A stretch of DNA of 64,000 nt from the NCBI RefSeq assembly GCF_024707125.1, contig NZ_JANQAH010000007.1, forward strand, positions 372,001 through 436,000, written 5' to 3'. Source of the DNA: Devosia sp. Lineage in GTDB: Bacteria; Pseudomonadota; Alphaproteobacteria; Rhizobiales; Devosiaceae. A model generated the notes under the pieces. The model saw only the letters and a program-made list of their open reading frames with translations. It was not told the origin of the DNA and made no database searches. Shown here one piece after another: positions 44,833 to 53,133 of this stretch (positions are counted from its first letter, which is position 1; every line of letters starts with the position of its first letter). Made by a program: the position numbers and the translations under genes.

Positions 44833-45204
44833 TTGCTGGCGGCTACGGCCGCCAGCCTTTTGCTCGCAGCGCCTGCGAGCGCCAGCGCCGGCCTCACCTG
44901 TGAAGGCGACGGCGGCTGGGTGGATGTAGCCATGGGACGGCTCATCGTGATGGGCGTACTCGGCGCCACAGCCGAAATCGGCGACAAGACCTATTCGACC
45001 GGACCAGACCGCGGTGAAGGCGAGCCCTTTATCGTCGGGCAGGCTTTTGCCGAGGGCGACGATATGATGATCGATTTCGTCGATCCCAATATCGAATACA
45101 TCCTGGTCGGCCTGCGCGTGACCTATGATAAGGCCACTGAGGAATGGGCCGGCAAGCTCACCTCTGGTGACACGGTCATCGATGTGACTTGCGTGGTGGG
45201 CTGA
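44833..45204 (+). CDS. Small secreted protein of unknown function, non-ATG start
   Basis: About 123 residues with a signal-like N terminus (LLAATAASLLLAAPASASAG) and a mature domain bracketed by two cysteines: LTCEGDGGW at the start and VIDVTCVVG at the end. No ATG or GTG is available in frame; TTG at 44833 or a rarer codon slightly upstream (44815) would be needed, so the start is uncertain and a base error is possible. It begins 4 bp after the cyclophilin stop, so coupled translation is likely. The neighbour at 45214 has the same size and cysteine bracket. Confidence 0.68.
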   Translation: MLAATAASLLLAAPASASAGLTCEGDGGWVDVAMGRLIVMGVLGATAEIGDKTYSTGPDRGEGEPFIVGQAFAEGDDMMIDFVDPNIEYILVGLRVTYDKATEEWAGKLTSGDTVIDVTCVVG

Positions 45205-45213
45205 TCGGACAAG

Positions 45214-45633
45214 ATGCTTAAGACATTCGTTCTTGCGCTGGCAGTGATTGGGCTGCCAGCAAGCGCCTTTGCGCTCGATACCGTCACCTGTGCCGATGAA
45301 AAGGGCGAAGTGTCGCTGACCTATGTGACCGGGCCGGCCTTCGTTCAGCCCATTCTCAGTGTCGAGATGCAGCTCACCGATGATTTCGGCGTGTCGACCA
45401 ATGCCGACCATCCCGATTATGACGGCGAATATGTTTCGCGCGGCTTTGTCGGCGACGATGTCGAGGGCGGAGAGGTTTCCTGGCGCGACGAGAAGGGGAA
45501 CGAGCACCGTGCGCTCAGTTTTCGTATCGGCCGGGTGACCGAGGCCCAGAAGGCACAGGTGGGCGGCGTGTTGGCCGTGGATGGCGGCGGGCTCTGGACG
45601 GTGACGTGCCGGTCGAGCGACCTTGGCATGTAA
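45214..45633 (+). CDS. Small secreted protein of unknown function
   Basis: 139 residues with a clear Sec signal peptide (MLKTFVLALAVIGLPASAFA). The mature domain opens with DTVTCADEKGE and ends with WTVTCRSSDLGM, the same terminal Cys bracket as the preceding protein, so a shared disulfide-closed beta fold is likely. It starts 9 bp after the previous stop. No family recognised. Confidence 0.78.
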   Translation: MLKTFVLALAVIGLPASAFALDTVTCADEKGEVSLTYVTGPAFVQPILSVEMQLTDDFGVSTNADHPDYDGEYVSRGFVGDDVEGGEVSWRDEKGNEHRALSFRIGRVTEAQKAQVGGVLAVDGGGLWTVTCRSSDLGM

Positions 45634-45672
45634 GCCGACCGATTCTGTCGGGCCGTTTCAGGACGTAAGACT

Positions 45673-46128
45673 TTGAAGATGGATACTTTGCTCTGGGCGC
45701 TGATGGGCGTCTTCGCGGGCGCTTGCATTGCCGTGCAGGCGCCGATCAATGCAGGCCTTGGACGGGCGCTCGAAGTGCCGATCGCGGCTGCGGCCGTGTC
45801 GTTCCTCGCCGGTGGCGTGGTGCTGTGGGCACTGGCGTTTCTTTTCAGCCATGTAACGGCGACGCCGATCAATTTTGCGGCGCCCGCGCAATGGACGCTG
45901 GTGGCCGGCGGGCTGCTGGGGGCGTTCTATGTGTTTTCCAATATCACGCTGACGCCGATGATCGGCGCCGCGGCTGTGATGGCGCTTTCAGTGGCCGGGC
46001 AGCTGATGGCGGGGCTGGTGCTCGACAAGGTTGGTTTCATGGGTATGGCTGTGCGCGAGATCACCATGGGCCGAGTGGCCGGCGCTGTGCTGCTGATCGT
46101 CGGCGCGGTGATGATCCGGGTGCTTTAG
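45673..46128 (+). CDS. DMT family transporter, YdcZ (DUF606) type
   Basis: This is a membrane protein of about 151 residues with four or five hydrophobic segments (one half of a DMT fold), beginning LLWALMGVFAGACIAVQAPI followed by NAGLGRALEVP, the YdcZ signature. The TTG at 45673 has AGGA 9 nt upstream; the in-frame ATG at 45679 is an alternative with a poorer ribosome site. Function unknown; members occur as dimers or fused pairs. Confidence 0.83.
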   Translation: MKMDTLLWALMGVFAGACIAVQAPINAGLGRALEVPIAAAAVSFLAGGVVLWALAFLFSHVTATPINFAAPAQWTLVAGGLLGAFYVFSNITLTPMIGAAAVMALSVAGQLMAGLVLDKVGFMGMAVREITMGRVAGAVLLIVGAVMIRVL

Positions 46129-46187
46129 GGCAACCTTGCTGACTTTGCCCCGTTTTCGGAGCGCGACAAGCGTGCTACGAGCCCGAT

Positions 46188-47270
46188 ATGCGTGTTTCCG
46201 AATTCGACTTTGAGCTGCCAGAAAAACTGATCGCCCTGCATCCGGCCGAGCCGCGCGACTCTGCGCGACTGTTGCTGGTGCGGCCGGGCGAGGAATTGCA
46301 GGACCGGCACATCCCGGACCTGCTGGAAATCCTGCAGCCGGGCGACGTGCTTGTCGTCAACGACACGCGCGTCTTGCCGGCCGAATTGCGGGGCACACGG
46401 GTACGCGGGGAAACGCGGGCCAATGTCTCGTTCAACCTCCACAAGCGGGTGGACGCGCATACCTGGCGCGCTTTTGCGCGGCCGGCCAAGAAGCTGGCGC
46501 TGCTCGATGAGCTGGAACTGGGCAATGGGCAGGCCGATGCGCTCAAGGCCCGCGTCGCCGGCAAGGGCGATACGGGCGAAGTGACGCTCGAATTCGTTCT
46601 TGGCGGGGCTCAGCTCGACGAGGCGATCAAATCGCATGGCGCCATGCCGCTGCCGCCCTATATCGGGGCCAAGCGGGCCGTGGAAGAGCGCGACAAGGTC
46701 GACTATCAGACCGTTTATGCCGCCGAGGATGGCGCGGTTGCGGCGCCGACGGCGGGGCTGCATTTCACCGAAAAACTGCTGCAGCAGTTGAGCGATCGCG
46801 GCGTGACCATGGAGCGCGTGACGCTGCATGTGGGAGCGGGGACCTTCCTGCCCATGAAGGTGGATGACACGGATGACCATGTCATGCACTCGGAATGGGG
46901 CGACATCGACCAGGCGACGGTTGAGCGCATCAATGCGAAGCGCGCGCTGGGCGGGCGGGTGATTGCGGTTGGCACCACCAGCCTGCGGCTGCTGGAGACG
47001 GCGTCGCGTGCGACCGGGCGGTTGCAGCCTTTTATCGGCGATACGGATATCTTCATCACGCCGGGCTTCAAGTTCCGGACCGTCGATATCCTGATGACCA
47101 ATTTCCATCTGCCGAAATCGACGCTCTTCATGCTGGTCAGCGCCTTTTCGGGGCTCGACCAGATGAAATCAGCGTATCATCACGCGATATCGAACGGTTA
47201 CCGGTTCTATTCCTATGGCGACTCTTCGCTGCTGTTCCGCGCCGCTGGCGACGAGGACGACGAGGCGTGA
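46188..47270 (+). CDS. queA: S-adenosylmethionine:tRNA ribosyltransferase-isomerase
   Basis: QueA turns preQ1-modified tRNA into epoxyqueuosine-tRNA using the ribosyl part of SAM. The 360-residue protein starts [20 protein letters not shown] and contains [25 protein letters not shown] and [20 protein letters not shown], all family motifs. It is a queuosine-pathway partner of tgt, which lies 1.3 kb downstream rather than adjacent as usual. exoD starts within its stop codon. Confidence 0.96.
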   Translation: MRVSEFDFELPEKLIALHPAEPRDSARLLLVRPGEELQDRHIPDLLEILQPGDVLVVNDTRVLPAELRGTRVRGETRANVSFNLHKRVDAHTWRAFARPAKKLALLDELELGNGQADALKARVAGKGDTGEVTLEFVLGGAQLDEAIKSHGAMPLPPYIGAKRAVEERDKVDYQTVYAAEDGAVAAPTAGLHFTEKLLQQLSDRGVTMERVTLHVGAGTFLPMKVDDTDDHVMHSEWGDIDQATVERINAKRALGGRVIAVGTTSLRLLETASRATGRLQPFIGDTDIFITPGFKFRTVDILMTNFHLPKSTLFMLVSAFSGLDQMKSAYHHAISNGYRFYSYGDSSLLFRAAGDEDDEA

Positions 47271-47893
47271 GCCGCGGCGCGCCGCCTATTGTCCGCTACA
47301 CCAATCGGATTGTGGCGGGCCTGAAGACGGTTGCTGCCAGTGGCGATGAGAAGCTGACGTTTCATCGGCTCGTCGAGGCGATGGGACCCGGCACGCATCG
47401 GCTGCTGATCCTGATGTTGACACTGCTCAACATGATCCCCGGTCCGCCGGGCTTTGGCGGGACTATCGCCTGGACGACATTCGCCGTTGCGCTGGCCATG
47501 GTGCTGGGACGGCCGATCCGGCTGCCCGGTATCATCGGAAATCGCAAGCTGCCCGTGGCACCGCTGCTGAAAGCGAGTGAGCAGGTGGTGCGGGTGACCG
47601 GGATTATTGCGCGATTTTCGCGACCGCGGCTGCGGTGGCTTACGGGCGCGGCGGCGACCATTCCCTATGGCGTTTTTACCATGGTGCTCAGCGTGACGAT
47701 GACGGTGCCGATTCCGTTCATCAATGCGGTGCCCAATGTCGGGCTTTGCGTGCTGGCTTTTTCGATGCTGAACCGGGATGGAGCAGGGGCCGTTCTCGGG
47801 GTTGGCATCTGCCTTTTGGGGCTGGCGATAGAGATCGCCCTGATTTTCGGGGCGATCAATCTCGGGATGCACGCGGTCAACACGGTGCTTTGA
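47267..47893 (+). CDS. exoD: ExoD family membrane protein
   Basis: This 208-residue ExoD protein (exopolysaccharide synthesis, ExoD) starts with GTG overlapping the queA stop. Core motifs are [20 protein letters not shown] then GGT, and PRLRWLTG before a strongly hydrophobic C-terminal half ([19 protein letters not shown]). ExoD mutants of rhizobia have altered exopolysaccharide and alkali tolerance, but the biochemistry is not known. It interrupts queA-tgt and no other polysaccharide genes are nearby. Confidence 0.85.
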   Translation: MSRGAPPIVRYTNRIVAGLKTVAASGDEKLTFHRLVEAMGPGTHRLLILMLTLLNMIPGPPGFGGTIAWTTFAVALAMVLGRPIRLPGIIGNRKLPVAPLLKASEQVVRVTGIIARFSRPRLRWLTGAAATIPYGVFTMVLSVTMTVPIPFINAVPNVGLCVLAFSMLNRDGAGAVLGVGICLLGLAIEIALIFGAINLGMHAVNTVL

Positions 47894-47896
47894 GCG

Positions 47897-48337
47897 TCAG
47901 ATTCCTGCTGCGTCGTGGACGAGCGTGCCTGAAAAGCCGCAGGATGCGCCGTGATATTCGAGGCAGCCGTCGCGCTCTTCGAGAACAACGCCACCTTCGC
48001 CGTCGAAGCTGATGCCGATTTCGCAGTATTGCTGCGAAAGCATCGGCGAGTCGCTTTCCGGGTCGTATGTCTCGTTTTCGACGAAGAAATTGCCGCCCTT
48101 CTTGGAGAGAAGAACTTCGCCCTCAATGCCGCCGGCACAGCCCATGAATTCTTCCTGGATCGGCACGATCGTGTTGATCGAAATGGCATAGCGATCATCT
48201 TCGATATGGGTGAGGTCCAGCGTCAAATCGCCTTCGCCGCTGCCGGTGTAGATACCTTCAATCTGGTTCACCTCCTGGGCAAATGCTGGAAGCGCGGCGA
48301 GGGAAATCGTGGCGACGAGGAAAGCGGTTCGGAACAT
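47897..48337 (-). CDS. Secreted protein of unknown function
   Basis: This 146-residue protein has a clear signal peptide (MFRTAFLVATISLAALPAFA). The mature part begins QEVNQIEGIYTGSGEGDLTL and carries four cysteines (FMGCAGG, QQYCEIG, DGCLEY, ASCGF), probably two disulfides in the periplasm. The ATG at 48337 is preceded by GAGG. It converges with exoD (3 bp apart) and is divergent from tgt. No family recognised. Confidence 0.78.
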   Translation of the reverse strand: MFRTAFLVATISLAALPAFAQEVNQIEGIYTGSGEGDLTLDLTHIEDDRYAISINTIVPIQEEFMGCAGGIEGEVLLSKKGGNFFVENETYDPESDSPMLSQQYCEIGISFDGEGGVVLEERDGCLEYHGASCGFSGTLVHDAAGI

Positions 48338-48560
48338 CAGTGGCCTCAACAACAGAAAGTGTCGACGCGATAGGGGCAGGCGAGAATGGCGAAAATCGGA
48401 CGGTCGGTAGTTACAACTATCTAAAGGCTCTGGATTTTCGGGCTCTGCCGATCGCGGAAAGGGATAACCGGCTGATGTCATCCACTGCGATCGCTGCGCG
48501 CCCAAGGCTTTGTGGCTGGGGCCTTCCTTCTGGCGGGCTAACCCGCTAGAAACCCGGCCC

Positions 48561-49697
48561 ATGAGCACGACGAAACAGGTTACCTTCTCCCTTCTCGCAA
48601 CCGATGGCGCGGCGCGGCGTGGCCGTATCGACACGCCGCGGGGCGAGATCAATACGCCGGCCTTTATGCCGGTGGGCACGGCCGGCACCGTGAAAGCGAT
48701 GTATCCCGAGCAGGTGCGCGAGACCGGCGCGGATATCCTTTTGGGCAATACCTATCACCTGATGTTGCGGCCCGGCGCGGAGCGCGTGGCTTCGCTGGGT
48801 GGCCTCCATGATTTCATGGACTGGCAACGACCGATCCTGACCGACAGCGGCGGGTTTCAGGTCATGTCGCTGGCCAAGCTGCGCAAGCTCACCGAGAAGG
48901 GCGTTACCTTCAAATCGCATATCGATGGTTCTAGCTATGAGCTGACGCCGGAGCGGTCGATCGAAATCCAGACGCTGCTCGATAGCGATATCATCATGCA
49001 ACTCGACGAGTGCATTGCACTGCCGGCCGAGCGCAAGGAAATCGAGCGCGCGATGGAATTGTCGCTGCGCTGGGCGGATCGGTCCAAGACGGCGTTCAAC
49101 AACCAGCAGAACCGGGCCCTGTTCGGCATCGTGCAGGGCGGCGACGATGCCGAGCTGCGCGCGAAATCGGCGGCGGGGCTGAAGTCGATTGGCTTTGATG
49201 GCTATTCCATTGGCGGGCTGGCTGTGGGCGAGCCGCAGGAAGTCATGTTCCGCGTGCTTTCGGACATCACGCCGGAACTGCCGACGGATCGGCCGCGCTA
49301 TCTGATGGGCGTGGGCAAGCCGGACGATATTCTGGGCGGCATCGAGCGCGGCGTCGACATGTTCGACTGCGTGCATCCGACCCGCGCCGGGCGCCATGGC
49401 CACGCCTATACGCGCTTCGGTGTCATCAATCTGAAGAATGCGCGGCACAAGGATGATCCTCGTCCGCTCGACGAGGCGTCACCCAATCCCAATTGCCGGC
49501 GCTGGAGCCGGGCCTATCTCCACCATCTGGTAAGGACGGAAGAGATTTTGGGTGCCATGGTCCTTTCGCAGATCAACCTGCACTATTATCAAGAGCTGAC
49601 CGCGGGCACGCGGGCAGCTATCGAAGCCGGCCGCATGGCCGACTTTGCGGCCGAAACGCGCGCCGCATGGGCTGCCGGCGATCTGCCGGTCCTGTAA
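48561..49697 (+). CDS. tgt: tRNA-guanine(34) transglycosylase, atypical zinc site
   Basis: Tgt swaps guanine-34 for preQ1 in the anticodon of GUN tRNAs (queuosine pathway). From the ATG at 48561 the protein is 378 residues. The catalytic aspartates are visible in [12 protein letters not shown] (nucleophile region near residue 95) and [14 protein letters not shown] (near 270), and the GGLAVGE loop is present. The C-terminal zinc motif, normally C-x-C-x-x-C before SRAYLHHL, reads [20 protein letters not shown], keeping only the last Cys. queA lies upstream. Confidence 0.95.
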   Translation: MSTTKQVTFSLLATDGAARRGRIDTPRGEINTPAFMPVGTAGTVKAMYPEQVRETGADILLGNTYHLMLRPGAERVASLGGLHDFMDWQRPILTDSGGFQVMSLAKLRKLTEKGVTFKSHIDGSSYELTPERSIEIQTLLDSDIIMQLDECIALPAERKEIERAMELSLRWADRSKTAFNNQQNRALFGIVQGGDDAELRAKSAAGLKSIGFDGYSIGGLAVGEPQEVMFRVLSDITPELPTDRPRYLMGVGKPDDILGGIERGVDMFDCVHPTRAGRHGHAYTRFGVINLKNARHKDDPRPLDEASPNPNCRRWSRAYLHHLVRTEEILGAMVLSQINLHYYQELTAGTRAAIEAGRMADFAAETRAAWAAGDLPVL

Positions 49698-49721
49698 GAA
49701 AATTCCTTGGAGAAGACGCTG

Positions 49722-51362
49722 ATGGCTAAGTCGGGGCGTAAGGCCGGTTTCGAAGCGCTGGGCAAGCTCAAGAAGGCAATCGAGGGCCAGCCGATGCGGC
49801 TGCTGTTCGCGGAAGACCCGAACCGCTTCCAGCGTTTTTCGGTCAGCGGGGCGGATATCCTCCTCGACTATTCCAAGAACCGGATCGACGAAGCGGTGAT
49901 GGCTGCGCTGTTCGACCTGGCGCGCGCTGCCGGCGTTGAAGAACGCCGCGCACAGATGTGCGAAGGCGAGCATATCAACATCACCGAAGACCGCGCCGTG
50001 ATGCACATGGCGCTGCGCTATCAGGGCGACAAGCCTGTTGAGGTTGATGGCAAGGACGTGATGCCCGACGTGCGGGCCGTCTTGAAAGCTATCGAGACCT
50101 ATACAAATGCGGTGCGGTCGGGCGAAATTCGCGGCCACGGCGGCGAGCAGATCACCGATGTGGTCAATATCGGCATTGGCGGGTCGGATCTCGGCCCGGT
50201 GATGGTGACGCTGGCGCTGGCGCCCTATACGCGGCCGGACCTGCGCGCGCATTACGTCTCCAACGTCGATGGCGCGCATATTCATGACATTCTGAAGGGG
50301 CTCGACCCCAAGAAGACGCTGTTCATCATCGCTTCGAAGACGTTTACGACCGACGAGACGATGACCAATGCGCATTCGGCCCGTAAGTGGCTGGCTGACG
50401 CGCTGGGCGAAGAGGCGGTGCCGAGCCACTTTGCGGCGGTTTCGACCAATATTGCGGCCTGCGCCAAGTTTGGCATTCGCGAAGACCGCATTTTTGGGTT
50501 CTGGGACTGGGTTGGTGGCCGCTATTCGGTGTGGTCGGCTATCGGCCTGCCCGTGGCGCTGGCTGTCGGCTACGACAACTTTGCAAAGTTCCTGGCCGGC
50601 GCCGATGCGATGGACCGGCACTTCCTTGAGACGCCGCTCGAAAACAACCTGCCTGTTATCATGGGCCTGCTTGGCGTCTGGTATCGCAATGCCTGGGGTT
50701 TCTCGACCCATGCCGTGCTGCCCTATGACCAGCGGCTGAGCCGTTTCGCGGCCTATCTGCAGCAGCAGGATATGGAATCGAACGGCAAGTCTGTCACTCT
50801 CAACGGCAAGCCGGTTGGCTGGTCGACGGGGCCGATCGTCTGGGGCGAACCGGGCACCAATGGGCAGCATGCCTTTTACCAGCTGATCCACCAGGGCACG
50901 GACGTGATCCCGGCGGATTTCCTGATTGCCGCGCAGCCGCACGAAAAGCTGCCGCCGCATCACGACAAGCTGGTGGCCAATGTGCTGGCGCAGTCCGAAG
51001 CGCTGATGCTGGGCAAGACCGAAGAAGAGGTCGTGGCCGAGCTCAAGGCTCAGGGGCTCGACAAGGACCAGATCAAGGCACTGACCCCGCACAAGGTGTT
51101 CCCGGGCAATCGTCCGTCCAACACGCTGTTCTACAAGCAGCTGACGCCTGAAATCCTGGGGTCGCTGGTGGCCCTCTATGAGCACAAGGTGTTCGTGCAG
51201 GGCGTCATCTGGAACGTCAATTCCTACGACCAGTGGGGCGTGGAACTGGGCAAGCAGCTTGCCAAGGCGCTGCTGCCAAAAGTTCAGGGAGAGCAGAGCG
51301 GGGAGGGGCATGACAGCTCCACCCAGGGGCTCCTGAAATTCTACCTCGCCAACAAGGCCTGA
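49722..51362 (+). CDS. pgi: Glucose-6-phosphate isomerase
   Basis: Pgi interconverts glucose-6-phosphate and fructose-6-phosphate. The protein is 546 residues, the E. coli-type long form. Signatures include [20 protein letters not shown] (about 135), [13 protein letters not shown], and the PGI signature [20 protein letters not shown] near 260; the C-terminal [14 protein letters not shown] is also typical. TTGGAG at good spacing supports the ATG at 49722 over the in-frame TTG at 49707. map follows within 4 bp. Confidence 0.96.
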   Translation: MAKSGRKAGFEALGKLKKAIEGQPMRLLFAEDPNRFQRFSVSGADILLDYSKNRIDEAVMAALFDLARAAGVEERRAQMCEGEHINITEDRAVMHMALRYQGDKPVEVDGKDVMPDVRAVLKAIETYTNAVRSGEIRGHGGEQITDVVNIGIGGSDLGPVMVTLALAPYTRPDLRAHYVSNVDGAHIHDILKGLDPKKTLFIIASKTFTTDETMTNAHSARKWLADALGEEAVPSHFAAVSTNIAACAKFGIREDRIFGFWDWVGGRYSVWSAIGLPVALAVGYDNFAKFLAGADAMDRHFLETPLENNLPVIMGLLGVWYRNAWGFSTHAVLPYDQRLSRFAAYLQQQDMESNGKSVTLNGKPVGWSTGPIVWGEPGTNGQHAFYQLIHQGTDVIPADFLIAAQPHEKLPPHHDKLVANVLAQSEALMLGKTEEEVVAELKAQGLDKDQIKALTPHKVFPGNRPSNTLFYKQLTPEILGSLVALYEHKVFVQGVIWNVNSYDQWGVELGKQLAKALLPKVQGEQSGEGHDSSTQGLLKFYLANKA

Positions 51363-51365
51363 TCA

Positions 51366-52121
51366 TTGACCATCACCACCGACGAGCAACTGGAAAAACT
51401 CAAGGCCATCGGCCGCATCTGTGCCGTGGCGCGCGACGCCATGGCTGCGGCCATGCGGCCGGGAATGACGACGCTGGAACTCGATGAGATCGGCGCGAAA
51501 ATCCTGGCCGAGCATGGGGCGCTTTCGGCGCCCATCGTGACCTATGATTTTCCGGGAGCGACCTGCATTTCGGTGAATGAAGAGATCGCCCATGGCATTC
51601 CGGGTGACCGAGTGCTGCGTGAGGGCGATCTCGTCAATATCGACGTGTCGGCGGCGCTGAATGGGGTCTTTGCCGACTGCGGCGCGAGCTATGTGCTGGG
51701 CAAGGGTGACAAGCGGCTCGATACGCTGTGCCGGGATGGCAAGAAGGCGATGTGGGCCGGGATCAATGCCGTGAAGGCGGGTGCTCCGCTCGCCGATATC
51801 GGCACGGCCATCGGCAAGGTGGCCAAGAAGGGCGGCTATACGCTGATCAGGAATCTCGCCAGCCATGGCGTGGGCGACAGTCTTCATGATGAGCCGGGGG
51901 AAATCCCGACCTGGCCGGATCGGTCGGAGCGGCGGCGGATCGGGAATGGGCTGGTGTTCACCATCGAGCCGTTTCTGTCGATGGGTGGGCAGTTTGCCGC
52001 GCAGAAGAGCGACGATGACGAATGGACGCTGGTTGCCGACCCGATGGCGCCGTGTGTGCAGTATGAGCACACTGTGGTGGCGACGCCCAAGGGGGCGATC
52101 GTGGTGACGTTGGCGGCTTAA
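51366..52121 (+). CDS. map: Type I methionine aminopeptidase
   Basis: Map removes the starting methionine of new proteins. The 251-residue enzyme begins with TTG. Metal ligands of the pita-bread fold are visible: Asp in VNIDVSAALNGVFADCG (two), His in ASHGVGDSLHDEP, Glu in FTIEPF and Glu in YEHTV. It lies 4 bp after pgi. The position after pgi is not the usual Map locus (near rpsB or secY), so this may be a second copy in the genome. Confidence 0.93.
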   Translation: MTITTDEQLEKLKAIGRICAVARDAMAAAMRPGMTTLELDEIGAKILAEHGALSAPIVTYDFPGATCISVNEEIAHGIPGDRVLREGDLVNIDVSAALNGVFADCGASYVLGKGDKRLDTLCRDGKKAMWAGINAVKAGAPLADIGTAIGKVAKKGGYTLIRNLASHGVGDSLHDEPGEIPTWPDRSERRRIGNGLVFTIEPFLSMGGQFAAQKSDDDEWTLVADPMAPCVQYEHTVVATPKGAIVVTLAA

Positions 52122-52127
52122 TTCTCA

Positions 52128-52202
52128 TCGTCACCGCCGGGCTTGTCCCGGTGGTCCATGCGGAGGCGAGATGGATTGCCGGGACAAGCCCGGCAATGAC
52201 GA
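52128..52202. repeat. Palindromic repeat (family B copy 3)
   Basis: CGTCACCGCCGGGCTTGTCC through CATGCGGAGGCGAGATGGAT to GCCGGGACAAGCCCGGC and AATGAC. Same family as 29342 and 40625. It lies between the convergent map and membrane-protein genes, where it may terminate both. Confidence 0.9.
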
Positions 52203-52217
52203 AGGGATGGGGTTTTC

Positions 52218-52745
52218 TTAGAGCCACACCAGCAGCATCGGGCCGATCAGCACCAGGCCGATGGCGATAACGAAGCGCAGATTGCCTAATTGGCGCAACG
52301 CGGGAACGCTCAACGCCGTCGAAAGCAGGAAATAGCCGACCAGCGCGATTAGTGCCGGGGCGATGCCACTGGCCGTCAGCGGCGTGTTTTCGTTGAGCTG
52401 CAGGTAGATCATGTGCCCGCCGGCAAAGCCGATCAGCGAGGTGATGACCACGGTCACAGCCTTGGCTGTGATCAGCAGCGCCATGTCGATGGTGTTGCTC
52501 GTGAGAGCCAAGGCGATGCCGGTGGCGGTCACGTGGACGGCTGCAAGCGTCGCGAAGACCTGGTTCTGGGCCAGAAGCGGGATCAGCTCGGGCGGTGCGA
52601 AGAGCGGCACGGCGCCGACCATGGGCAGATTGGCCCCATACTGCGCCATCAGGAAGATGACGTAGAGCATGGCGAGGGTCGACGTCGCGAAGACGAGCAA
52701 GACCGCTGCGAGGACCTTGAGCAGGTCCATGGTATCCTGAGACAC
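52218..52745 (-). CDS. Membrane protein of unknown function
   Basis: A 175-residue polytopic membrane protein with about five hydrophobic segments (for example VLAAVLLVFATSTLAMLYVI, then LLITAKAVTVVITSLIGFAG). GTG at 52745 is used because GAGGAGG lies 5 nt upstream; an in-frame ATG at 52730 is an alternative. No family recognised. It converges on map across the repeat at 52128. Confidence 0.75.
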   Translation of the reverse strand: MSQDTMDLLKVLAAVLLVFATSTLAMLYVIFLMAQYGANLPMVGAVPLFAPPELIPLLAQNQVFATLAAVHVTATGIALALTSNTIDMALLITAKAVTVVITSLIGFAGGHMIYLQLNENTPLTASGIAPALIALVGYFLLSTALSVPALRQLGNLRFVIAIGLVLIGPMLLVWL

Positions 52746-52983
52746 GTGGCCTCCTCACAATGCTGGTGGTTTTAGTATGAGTTCGCCGGGCCGATTCTGA
52801 CAGCCGCTACAGGCGGCGACGGCCGGGCTGGGTCAGAATTCTGGTGGGTGGACGCCGCCGCCGCCGAACCGCCACCGGCATGCGGAACTCTTCCGATAGC
52901 TCTGCAGCATCGGCCCGATTGTCGAGTTCGGCATAAGGGTCGATGTCGGTGGAGCAGGTTGACATGGGGCCATGACGGAAAGA

Positions 52984-53048
52984 ACGTTGCCGGGGTCATG
53001 CCTAAGTCGTATGGCAACGTCAAGACAGCGGCCCTGCGCACGTTGCCA
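52984..53048. promoter_or_regulatory. Alternating ACGTTGCC half-sites
   Basis: ACGTTGCC at 52984-52991, GGCAACGT at 53013-53020 and ACGTTGCC at 53040-53047, starts 29 and 27 bp apart. The last two extend to a 9-bp inverted pair TGGCAACGT/ACGTTGCCA. Confidence 0.4.
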
Positions 53049-53063
53049 CAGACATAAAATATG

Positions 53064-53079
53064 ACTAAACAAGTCTAGT
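53064..53079 (+). promoter_or_regulatory. Palindromic operator candidate
   Basis: ACTAAAC-AA-GTCTAGT, with six of seven arm positions complementary, sits just after the TAAAAT hexamer and 55 bp before the ABC exporter ATG. Confidence 0.3.
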
Positions 53080-53133
53080 TATCTCCACCGGCCGACCATC
53101 GCGGCCAGTATCCGTCTTGATGGGCCAAGCCAC

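Larger units (their letters stand above)
52746..53133. other. Intergenic region with operator-like repeats before the ABC exporter
   Basis: No supported gene is seen in 388 bp. The right half holds three ACGTTGCC half-sites (52984, 53013 inverted, 53040), a TAAAAT -10-like hexamer at 53055-53060 and a palindrome at 53064-53079. Confidence 0.55.

Noticed and set aside
52833-53072. 79-codon minus-strand frame upstream of the ABC exporter
   Set aside because: Low-complexity translation with no ribosome site, and it covers the operator-like repeats.
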